A stretch of 29,922 bases of DNA, from contig JBCCZS010000013.1 in NCBI GenBank assembly GCA_039187035.1, positions 1 to 29,922 of the forward strand, written 5' to 3'. The notes under the pieces are model-generated. The model made no database searches. It was not told the DNA's origin and saw only the letters and a program-made list of their open reading frames with translations. The DNA comes from JAJFFW01 sp039187035. Lineage in GTDB: Bacteria; Pseudomonadota; Alphaproteobacteria; Caulobacterales; Parvularculaceae. Positions 23,666 through 29,922 of this stretch are shown in pieces (the stretch's first letter is position 1; the number at the start of each line of letters is the position of its first letter). A program made the position numbers and the translations under genes.

Positions 23666-24547
23666 ATGAAACTCTTGCGCGCCGCAACGTTGACCGTCGC
23701 CGATCTCGACCGGTCGACGGCGAATTACGCCGACTACATGGACTACGCCGTCGTCGAGCGCGGCGAGACGCCCGCCGACTTGGCGGCGAGTTGGGCGGCG
23801 CCGCAAACCGCCGGGCGACGCTACGCCGTCATGCAGCCCGCGTCGGGCGCCGACATTTACCTGCGGTTCGTCGAACAACCGCCGCACCCGGATTATCTTC
23901 CGCTGCGGTCGTATGGTTGGGCTGCGATCGAGATCTGCGTCACCGACGTCCTCGCCGCCGCCGAGCGCATGCGCGACGCGCCGTTCGAGATTATCGGCCC
24001 GCCGCGCGAGATTGAGGGCTTGCCCGCGATCTACCCGATGCAAGTCCAAGGACCGGACGGCGAGATTGTTTATCTGACGCAAATCCGGGACGATCTGCCC
24101 GCCTATGATTTGCCGCGCGCAGCGACGCTGATCGACAAACTGTTCATCCTCGTCATGGGGTGTTCGGACATGGACGCTTCCAACCGCTGGATGGAACGCC
24201 ACGCCGGCGTCCAAATGGGCCGCGACATGGAGATCGTTTATACGATGCTCGCCAAGGCTTACGGCACGCCGGCGGACGCGCTGCACCGCATCTCGACGAT
24301 GATCCACGGGCGCGACGTCTTCTTGGAATTGGACCAGTATCCGGACGCCGCCACGCCGCGCGCAAGGCACGACGGCATGTTGCCGCCCGGCGTCGCGATC
24401 GGGACCCTGTTCAATCCGGACTTCGACAGCCTGCCCGGCCCCTGGACCGCCGAACCGACGCGTCGCGACGGACCCATCTACCAGGGCAAGCGCGTCGGCG
24501 TCGTCCAGGACCTCGACGGCGCGCTCATAGAAATCGTTGAGGCCTGA
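23666..24547 (+). CDS. Two-module VOC protein lacking usual metal ligands
   Basis: A 293-residue cytoplasmic protein with two VOC halves (residues ~1-145 and ~150-293). Both begin with the usual beta strand before D-L/M-D-x-S, but the metal His is absent: RAATLTVADLDRS in the first half and DKLFILVMGCSDMDAS in the second, where Ala and Lys take its place. The last-strand Glu is Tyr in the first half (GEIVYLTQI) and Glu in the second (ALIEIVEA). It is related to the ring-cleavage dioxygenase/glyoxalase superfamily but is unlikely to bind metal in the standard way. It lies between the FAD oxidase (4 bases) and an MDR reductase (3 bases), within the catabolic operon. Confidence 0.75.
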   Translation: MKLLRAATLTVADLDRSTANYADYMDYAVVERGETPADLAASWAAPQTAGRRYAVMQPASGADIYLRFVEQPPHPDYLPLRSYGWAAIEICVTDVLAAAERMRDAPFEIIGPPREIEGLPAIYPMQVQGPDGEIVYLTQIRDDLPAYDLPRAATLIDKLFILVMGCSDMDASNRWMERHAGVQMGRDMEIVYTMLAKAYGTPADALHRISTMIHGRDVFLELDQYPDAATPRARHDGMLPPGVAIGTLFNPDFDSLPGPWTAEPTRRDGPIYQGKRVGVVQDLDGALIEIVEA

Positions 24548-24550
24548 GAA

Positions 24551-25576
24551 ATGCGTTTGGTCGCGCTGAAAGCGCCGGTTACGGACAAACCGAGAGCGGA
24601 CGATTTCGCGGTCATCAACGCTGATCGTCCGGCCTGCCCGGACGGCGGCGTCGTCGCGCGCGTGCTCTTTATTTCACTAGACCCTTACGTCGGCAGCCGT
24701 TTGCGCGGCCGCCATATGGGCGAGCCGGCGCCGGCGCCGTTGGACGAGGCGATCCCCGGCGCGATTGTCGGCGAGGTCGTCGAGAGCCGCACGCCGGCAA
24801 TCAAAGAAGGCGACGCCGTCCATTCGATGAACGGCGGCTGGGCGGAGTTCGTCGCCCTGGGAGAAGCCGATTGTCGGCGTCTCGATCGCGCTCTCGCGCC
24901 GCTCTCCGCCCATCTCGGCGTTCTCGGCATGCCGGGCCTGACTGCGTGGGCCGGCGTATCGCAATTGGCCAAGATTGAAGACGGCGAAACCTTCCTCGTC
25001 GACGCGGCGGCGGGGGCCGTCGGCGGTTCGGCGGGGCAAATCGCGCGTAACCTGGGCGCGGGGACCGTTGTGGGCGTCGCGGGCGGACCAGAAAAATGCG
25101 GGCTCGTCGAGCGCGAATACGGCTTCGATCGCTGCGTCGACTATAAGCGCGACGGGTGGCGGGACGCCTTGCGCGACGCGGTCGGGGACCCGGCCGCCGG
25201 CGGCGGCGTCGACGCCTTCTTCGAGAACGTCTCCGCCGATATGGCGACGACGGCGCTCCTCAACGCGAAACCCTGTGTACGCGGCGTTTTATGCGGTCTC
25301 GTCGCCAATTATCACGACGCCGACCAAGCGCAGCATCCGTTGAACGCCGGCCTCCTCATCGGCAAACGCGCGCAGCTGTTCGGCCTCGTGGTTTACGATT
25401 TTTATCCGCGTTGGGACGAGTATGTCGCCGAGGCCGCCGCCTGGCTGCGAGACGGGAGACTGACAATCGTCGAGGACCGCGCCGAAGGGCTCGACGCGGC
25501 CCCGGCGCTGTTCGAAAAACTCATGGACGGGCGCAATATCGGCAAATGCGTCGTCGCGCTCGATCCGGACGCCTAA
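24551..25576 (+). CDS. Zinc-independent MDR family NADPH-dependent reductase
   Basis: The 341-residue protein belongs to the leukotriene B4 12-hydroxydehydrogenase/CurA-like group of medium-chain dehydrogenase/reductases, which reduce activated C=C bonds. Seen: LFISLDPYVGSRLRG (the DPYxxxR motif), GAIVGEVVES, GMPGLTAWAGVSQLAKIEDGETFLVDAAAGAVGGSAGQIARNLGA (the Rossmann AAGAVG motif), GFDRCVDYK, VDAFFENVS and the C-terminal FEKLMDGRNIGKCVVAL. It has no structural-zinc cysteines. NADPH preference is family knowledge. It could reduce an enone made by earlier enzymes of the operon. It lies 3 bases after the VOC gene and 4 before the hydrolase. Confidence 0.87.
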   Translation: MRLVALKAPVTDKPRADDFAVINADRPACPDGGVVARVLFISLDPYVGSRLRGRHMGEPAPAPLDEAIPGAIVGEVVESRTPAIKEGDAVHSMNGGWAEFVALGEADCRRLDRALAPLSAHLGVLGMPGLTAWAGVSQLAKIEDGETFLVDAAAGAVGGSAGQIARNLGAGTVVGVAGGPEKCGLVEREYGFDRCVDYKRDGWRDALRDAVGDPAAGGGVDAFFENVSADMATTALLNAKPCVRGVLCGLVANYHDADQAQHPLNAGLLIGKRAQLFGLVVYDFYPRWDEYVAEAAAWLRDGRLTIVEDRAEGLDAAPALFEKLMDGRNIGKCVVALDPDA

Positions 25577-25580
25577 ACGA

Positions 25581-26402
25581 ATGGATAGCGTACGGACCAA
25601 ACCGCGGCGCGCCTATGTCGACGGCGCCTGCGGGCAGCTCCATTATCGGTTTTGCGCGGCGAAGTCCGTGCGCGCGCGGCCGCTCTACGCTCTCCATCAA
25701 AGCCCCAAATCAAGCTTGTCGTTTGAAGCTTTTATGGCGGCGGCGTGCGGCGACCGGGACGTCGTCGCGCCCGACTATCCCGGCTACGGGATGAGCGATC
25801 CGCCGCCCTCGGAGGACGAAGCGAGCGTCGAGCTTTACGCCGCGGAATGCTGGCGCGTCGCGGACGCGCACGGGCACAGCGGACCGATCGACCTTCTCGG
25901 GCACCACACCGGCGGCAAGGTCGCCCTTGAAATGGCGCACCAACGGCCGGACCACGTCGGCGGCGTCGTCATCGTCTCCGCCGCCGTGTTGACGGACGCC
26001 GAACGCGAACAGTTTCGGGACTATTTCACGCCGATCCCGCTCGACGAGGCCGGCACGCGCTTCACCACGATGTGGGCGCGCATTCACAAACACGCCGGGC
26101 CGGGGATGACGTTGGCGATGAAGGCGACGGCGCTCTTTGACAATCTCATGGGCGGCGAAGCGTATGAATGGGGCCACAAAGCCGCGTTCGACAACGGCCC
26201 CAAGTTTGAGCGGCTGCTCGGCGCGCTTCCCCATCGCATCACGGTCGTCAACGTCGCCGACGAATTGCAAGAAGCGACGCGGCGCGCCGCGCCGCTCCTG
26301 AACAACGGCGCGCTCATCGAGCGCCCGGACTGGGGGCACGGCCTATTTGATACGTTTACCGACGACGTGGTCGCGACCGTCAAACAGGCGCTCGACGTTT
26401 AG
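25581..26402 (+). CDS. Alpha/beta-hydrolase fold protein with His at the nucleophile position
   Basis: A 273-residue cytoplasmic protein with the alpha/beta-hydrolase core: PLYALHQSPKSSLSFEAFM (oxyanion region), DVVAPDYPGYGMSDPP, LLGHHTGGKVALEMA and a late DWGHGLFD with the catalytic-type His. At the nucleophile elbow GxSxG is replaced by GHHTG (residues 107-111), placing His109 where Ser is expected. Relatives with a GYHTG elbow exist as I recall, so this may be a subfamily with a changed mechanism rather than a dead enzyme. Meta-cleavage hydrolases of aromatic breakdown share this fold, which fits the operon. It is the last gene of the six-gene unit and converges on the lyase gene. Confidence 0.83.
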   Translation: MDSVRTKPRRAYVDGACGQLHYRFCAAKSVRARPLYALHQSPKSSLSFEAFMAAACGDRDVVAPDYPGYGMSDPPPSEDEASVELYAAECWRVADAHGHSGPIDLLGHHTGGKVALEMAHQRPDHVGGVVIVSAAVLTDAEREQFRDYFTPIPLDEAGTRFTTMWARIHKHAGPGMTLAMKATALFDNLMGGEAYEWGHKAAFDNGPKFERLLGALPHRITVVNVADELQEATRRAAPLLNNGALIERPDWGHGLFDTFTDDVVATVKQALDV

Positions 26403-26418
26403 CGCGCCCCGCGCCGTC

Positions 26419-27330
26419 TCATTCCGCCGCTTCGCGCCGAACCCGGTCGAACGCCGCCGCACGTTCAAGCAATTCCGGCGTCCCGATCAACGCGTTCAAT
26501 TGATCGAAATCGAACATCCGGTCGCGGAACGCTTGTGACGAGCCGTCTTTCATCAAGGTCTCAAAAAACGCGCTCGCGGAAAAAGCAAAGACGCGCGCCA
26601 ACGCGCCCGGCGCAATCACGATCGAAAAGCCGAGCCGGCCGAGTTCGTCGCTCGACTTCATCGGCGTGCGTCCGCCTTCAACCATATTGGCGACCAACGG
26701 GATGCGCTCGCCGAACGCGTCCGCGGCGCGTTTCAACTCCTCCTCGGAGCGCAAGGCTTCAATGAAAAGAACGTCGGCGCCGATCTCAGCGTAACGATGC
26801 GCGCGCTCGAACGCTTTCTCGATCCCCTCCACCGCCAACGCATCGGTGCGCGCGACGATCAGCGTCCGGTCGTCTCGCCGGGCGTCGAGCGCGGCGGCGA
26901 TTTTGCCGAGCATCTCGTCGGCGGAAATGACGCTTTTGCCGGCGAGGTGGCCGCATCGCTTCGGAATGCGCTGGTCTTCGATCTGGATGGCCGCGGCGCC
27001 GGCGCGCTCCAACACCCGTACGGTGCGCTCAACGTTGATCGCGTTGCCGAACCCGGTGTCGGCGTCGACGATAATCGGGATGGAAACGCGATCCGCGATC
27101 CGGGCGGTCACGTCGGCGACGAGCGTCAAATCGGAAAATCCGACGTCGGATCGGCCGAGCTGCGTGTAGGAAACGGAGGCGCCCGAGAGATAACAAGCCT
27201 TCGCGCCGGCCCGCTCCGCAATGAGCGCCGACAGGGCGTCAAACACGCCGGGCGCCAGCAGCGCGCCCTCGTCCTCCCCCGCGCGCCGCCCCGGGGCCCG
27301 TTCGCCCGAGTGCAGCTCAAGATACGCCAT
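26419..27330 (-). CDS. Isocitrate lyase/PEP mutase family lyase
   Basis: The 303-residue protein has the family TIM barrel: GVFDALSALIAERAGAKACYLSGASVS, IPIIVDADTGFGNAINVERTVR (metal-binding Asp), IQIEDQRIPKRCGHLAGK with the lyase motif KRCGH (catalytic Cys126), IVARTDAL, and VANMVEGGRTP. KRCGH points to a C-C lyase such as 2-methylisocitrate or 2,3-dimethylmalate lyase rather than a phosphonomutase. It would release pyruvate, or a similar oxoacid, and a carboxylic acid. The gene is divergent from the aldehyde dehydrogenase, with a candidate operator 31 bases before its start, and converges on the hydrolase with 16 bases between. Confidence 0.86.
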   Translation of the reverse strand: MAYLELHSGERAPGRRAGEDEGALLAPGVFDALSALIAERAGAKACYLSGASVSYTQLGRSDVGFSDLTLVADVTARIADRVSIPIIVDADTGFGNAINVERTVRVLERAGAAAIQIEDQRIPKRCGHLAGKSVISADEMLGKIAAALDARRDDRTLIVARTDALAVEGIEKAFERAHRYAEIGADVLFIEALRSEEELKRAADAFGERIPLVANMVEGGRTPMKSSDELGRLGFSIVIAPGALARVFAFSASAFFETLMKDGSSQAFRDRMFDFDQLNALIGTPELLERAAAFDRVRREAAE

Positions 27331-27360
27331 GCGTCCCCGTTAGATTTACGTCCGCTTCAA

Positions 27361-27372
27361 AAGATATATCAT
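27361..27372. promoter_or_regulatory. Candidate operator AAGATATATCAT (copy 2)
   Basis: It shares the GATATAYCAT core with the site at 20899-20910 and contains the perfect palindrome GATATATC. It lies between the divergent lyase (start 27330) and aldehyde dehydrogenase, where one regulator could control both. As an AT island it may also overlap a -10 element. Confidence 0.45.
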
Positions 27373-27497
27373 TATCGGCGGAACGGAAAGGACGCCCCAT
27401 GCCGACGCGACTGTTCGCTTTGGTGCGGGCCGCCCGCCGCAGCGCGCGTGTTTCGGCGCCTGAGCGCCCGCGCCGACAACCAACCAAGGAACGCCCC

Positions 27498-28919
27498 ATG
27501 GGCCGTAAGATCGCCGTCAGAAACCCTTTTACGGGCGAACGCGACTACGCGTTTCACGCCCCTGATGCGGCGCAGGTCGAGCGCGACGTCGCGGCGCTTC
27601 GCGCGGCGCAACCGGCTTGGCGCGACGCCGGGCCGGCCGCGCGGGCGGCGGCGCTTCGGGCGTTCGCCGACGAATTGCAATCCCGCAAAGAGGCGATCGC
27701 CGCCGCCTTGGCGGCGGACACGGGCCGACGCGCCATCGCCTATTCCGAAGTCGACGGCGTTGCAGCGAGCGTAGAGCGCTGGATCGGCGTCGCTGAAGCC
27801 GCCGAGCGCGCGCCGTCGACGCGGGCGGGCGCGTTTCCCGACGTCGAACTGCGGTCCGAGGGCGACCCCTTTCCGGTCGTCGGCGCGATCAGCCCGTGGA
27901 ACTTTCCGCTTCTTCTTGCGTTCGTCGACGCAATGCCGGCGCTCGCCGCCGGGTGCGCGGTCTACATCAAGCCCAGCGAGGTGACGCCGCGGTTCGTCGA
28001 GCCCGTGGCGGACGCGATCGACGCCGTCGACGGCCTTCGCGACGTGGTGCGCCTTTGCGCCGGCGACGGCGAGACCGGGGCGGCGCTCGTTCGCCATGTC
28101 GACGTGGTCGCGTTCACCGGCAGCGTCGCGACGGGCCGCAAGGTCGCCGCCGCGGCGGCCGACGCGTTCGTGCCGGCTTTTCTCGAACTGGGCGGCAAAG
28201 ACGCGTCGATCGTGACGGCGACGGCGGACATCGACCGCGCGACGACGGCGCTCTTGCGCGCCTCGGTCGTCGCGACCGGCCAGGCCTGCCAGTCGATCGA
28301 GCGGATTTATGTCGCAGCCCCGATCCTGGACGCGTTCGTCGATCAGCTGGTCGCAAAAGCCGAAGCGGTGCGGCTGACGCTTGACGACCCGGCGCATGGG
28401 ATCATCGGCCCCCTGATTTTCGCGCGGCAAGCGGACGTCATTGCGGCGCATCTCGCCGACGCCGTCGACAAGGGCGCGGCGATCCGGTGCGGCGGCGAGA
28501 TCCGCGAACGCGGGGGCAAGTGGATCGCGCCGACCGTCGTCACCAATGTCGACCACACGATGCGCCTCATGACCGAAGAGACCTTCGGCCCGATCATGCC
28601 GGTGATGCCGTTCGACGCCGTCGACGAGGCCGTCCGGCTCGCAAACGCGTCGACTTATGGCTTGTCGGCGAGCGTATTCGCGGGCGACGACGACGACGCG
28701 ATCGCCATCGCGCGGCGCCTCGACGCCGGGGGCGTATCGGTGAACGACGCCGGCCTCACGAGCTTTATCTTCGATGCGGAAAAGAGCGCGTACAAATTAT
28801 CCGGGATGGGCCCGTCGCGCATGGGCGCAAGCGGGCTGACGCGCTTCCTTCGCCGCAAAGCCTATTTCGTCAATCGCGGCGCCGTCATGCCGCTCGAGAT
28901 CTTCAGCGAACGCGGCTGA
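27498..28919 (+). CDS. NAD(P)-dependent aldehyde dehydrogenase
   Basis: The 473-residue enzyme oxidises an aldehyde to its acid. Key sites are all present: PWNF (N135), YIKPSE (K158 region), FTGSVATG (residues 207-214), ELGGKD (general base E230) and GQACQSIERIY (nucleophile C264), then EETFGPIMPV and NASTYGLSASVFAGD. ATG 27498 follows AAGGA and matches the normal ALDH N-terminus RNPFTGE. A second in-frame ATG at 27399 has an equally good Shine-Dalgarno and would add 33 Arg-rich residues; the two start contexts are strikingly alike. It is divergent from the lyase and its stop abuts that of the DUF1330 gene on the opposite strand. Confidence 0.9.
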   Translation: MGRKIAVRNPFTGERDYAFHAPDAAQVERDVAALRAAQPAWRDAGPAARAAALRAFADELQSRKEAIAAALAADTGRRAIAYSEVDGVAASVERWIGVAEAAERAPSTRAGAFPDVELRSEGDPFPVVGAISPWNFPLLLAFVDAMPALAAGCAVYIKPSEVTPRFVEPVADAIDAVDGLRDVVRLCAGDGETGAALVRHVDVVAFTGSVATGRKVAAAAADAFVPAFLELGGKDASIVTATADIDRATTALLRASVVATGQACQSIERIYVAAPILDAFVDQLVAKAEAVRLTLDDPAHGIIGPLIFARQADVIAAHLADAVDKGAAIRCGGEIRERGGKWIAPTVVTNVDHTMRLMTEETFGPIMPVMPFDAVDEAVRLANASTYGLSASVFAGDDDDAIAIARRLDAGGVSVNDAGLTSFIFDAEKSAYKLSGMGPSRMGASGLTRFLRRKAYFVNRGAVMPLEIFSERG

Positions 28920-29387
28920 TCACTCGGCCGGCGCCGCCGCCGCGGCCGCGCCCTCAACCAGATAGACGTCGAACTTGCCCCAATTGCCGTCCATGCGCGC
29001 TTTTTTCAGCGGAGCGTATTCCGGGCTGTCCCAGAACGCCCGTGCGGCGTCCATCGAGGGCCATTTTGAGATGACGTAACTTGTGAACGCGGCGTCGCCT
29101 TCGAGCACCTCGCGATTACGCCCGACCGCGAGATACTCGCCGCCGTATTTCGCGTAGATCGGCGGCATTTTCTGGGCGTAGCCTGGAATGAAGGCTTCGC
29201 GGTCAAAGACGTCGCCGACGACCACGAGGTAGGCCGGCGCGGCGTCCGGCTCCGCCGCGTGCGCCGCCATGGGGCCGGCCGCGATCGCCCCGACGGTCGG
29301 CGGCTGCGCCCAGCCCGCCGCCATAGCGGCCCACAATCCGCCGGCTCCCACCAAAATTCCGATCAGTCCACTGATGAAACCGCTCAT
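28920..29387 (-). CDS. DUF1330 family protein with N-terminal membrane/signal segment
   Basis: A 155-residue protein. Residues ~5-27 form a hydrophobic segment (GFISGLIGILVGAGGLWAAMAAGW), followed by an Ala-rich linker. The DUF1330 domain (residues ~50-145) has AYLVVVGDVFDREAFIPGYAQKMPPIYAKYGGEYLAVG, then EVLEGD, ISKWPSMDAARAFWDSPEYAPLKKARM. The fold is a ferredoxin-like dimer of unknown function, usually cytoplasmic; the membrane anchor here is less common and implies a periplasmic domain. Its ATG overlaps the upstream symporter stop as ATGA, so the two are translationally coupled. Confidence 0.85.
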   Translation of the reverse strand: MSGFISGLIGILVGAGGLWAAMAAGWAQPPTVGAIAAGPMAAHAAEPDAAPAYLVVVGDVFDREAFIPGYAQKMPPIYAKYGGEYLAVGRNREVLEGDAAFTSYVISKWPSMDAARAFWDSPEYAPLKKARMDGNWGKFDVYLVEGAAAAAAPAE

Positions 29388-29922
29388 AAGGCCGCAACCT
29401 CCTCCTCACCGACGCCGACGTCGTCATCGCGCGCCCTCGCGGACGCCGGCTTTGAAAACAGAAAAACGATCGCCAGACCGACGATCCAGGGCAGAACGCG
29501 TTCACGCCAAGCGCCGGGCCCCGCCGGCAGCACTTGATTGAACAGGACCGCGAGCCCGAAACCGGCGAGCATCGCCGCCAGGACCGCCGCGCCGGCCGGG
29601 CGCCGGCCGGCGACCCGCGCCGCAAGCGTCGGGCCGAACGCCGCACCGAGCGCCGTCCAGGCAAAGAGCACGCGGTCGAAAATCGTCGACGGGACCAAGA
29701 GGGTCAATGCGACGGCGAGGACGCACAAGGCGACGATCGCCGAGCGGGTGACCAACACTTCGCGCCCGGGCGCGGCTCGCGCGAGGCCGAGATCATGGCT
29801 TGCGGTCGCCGATGCGACGAGGAGTTGGGAGTCCACCGTCGACATGATGGCCGAGAGGATCGCCGCAGCGACCAACGCCGGGAGCAAACCGGGCAACGCC
29901 GTTTGGGCCATATCGAACACGA
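29384..29922 (-). CDS. Sodium:solute symporter (SSS/PutP-like), C-terminal part
   Basis: This is the 3' part of a gene entering from beyond the right edge; the frame is open to the last bases, so the true start is outside. The ~179 visible residues hold AQTALPGLLPALVAAAILSAIMSTVDSQLLVASATASHDL, matching the conserved AAILAAIMSTIDSQLL segment of PutP-type sodium/solute symporters, then three or four further helices (VTRSAIVALCVLAVALTLLV; VLFAWTALGAAFGPTLAA; AVLAAMLAGFGLAVLFNQV; VLPWIVGLAIVFLFS). It probably imports an organic acid or amino acid with Na+. A link with the nearby catabolic genes is possible. It overlaps the DUF1330 gene by 4 bases. Confidence 0.85.
   Translation of the reverse strand, partial: VFDMAQTALPGLLPALVAAAILSAIMSTVDSQLLVASATASHDLGLARAAPGREVLVTRSAIVALCVLAVALTLLVPSTIFDRVLFAWTALGAAFGPTLAARVAGRRPAGAAVLAAMLAGFGLAVLFNQVLPAGPGAWRERVLPWIVGLAIVFLFSKPASARARDDDVGVGEEEVAAL

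Noticed and set aside
1..29922. CRISPR arrays, insertion sequences, tRNA/rRNA genes, prophage genes
   Set aside because: No regularly spaced repeats, transposase or integrase motifs, terminal inverted repeats or RNA gene signatures were seen on either strand.

Overview
The window is about two thirds G+C and densely coded, with operons whose genes overlap or nearly touch. The hup gene order, twin-arginine (Tat) signals, TonB receptors and a DUF6607 lipoprotein point to an alphaproteobacterium, possibly near the Parvularculales, Hyphomonadales or Caulobacterales. That placement is inference; there is no rRNA or marker gene to settle it.

Region 1 (1-10415, minus strand) is one long [NiFe] uptake-hydrogenase operon read leftwards: hupS, hupL, hupC, hupD, hupF, hupG, hupH, a rubredoxin-HupJ fusion, hupK, hypA, hypB and the first part of hypF. 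HupS keeps the two extra cysteines of O2-tolerant membrane-bound enzymes. hypC, hypD and hypE are not in the window and may lie to the left. The first ~54 bases are the true continuation of hypF but in inverted orientation, which looks like an assembly or amplification artefact at the left edge.

Region 2 (10416-12872) starts with a divergent control region carrying a near-perfect FNR/FixK box midway between hupS and hupE. HupE, a predicted nickel permease, is read rightwards. A lone PAPS-type sulfotransferase follows on the minus strand, then 372 bases without a gene.

Region 3 (12873-20765) concerns metal or metallophore uptake. A heme-type TonB receptor (minus) lies divergent from a DUF6607 lipoprotein, with a Fur-like palindrome between them. 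On the plus strand follow a DUF2946 protein, a siderophore-type TonB receptor, a Tat-exported DJ-1/PfpI protein resembling isonitrile hydratase, and a Tat-type glyoxalase-like protein. The last three could form a periplasmic module that processes an imported ligand.

Region 4 (20956-29922) looks like a catabolic locus. A tight operon encodes a YCII protein, a membrane protein, a FAD-linked oxidase, a VOC protein without the usual metal ligands, an MDR reductase and an alpha/beta-hydrolase with His at the nucleophile position. It is followed by an isocitrate-lyase/PEP-mutase enzyme (minus) divergent from an aldehyde dehydrogenase (plus), then a DUF1330 protein and the end of a sodium:solute symporter (both minus). 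A similar 12-bp AT-rich motif (GATATAYCAT core) lies before the operon and in the lyase/dehydrogenase divergent region, suggesting one regulon. The substrate is not known.
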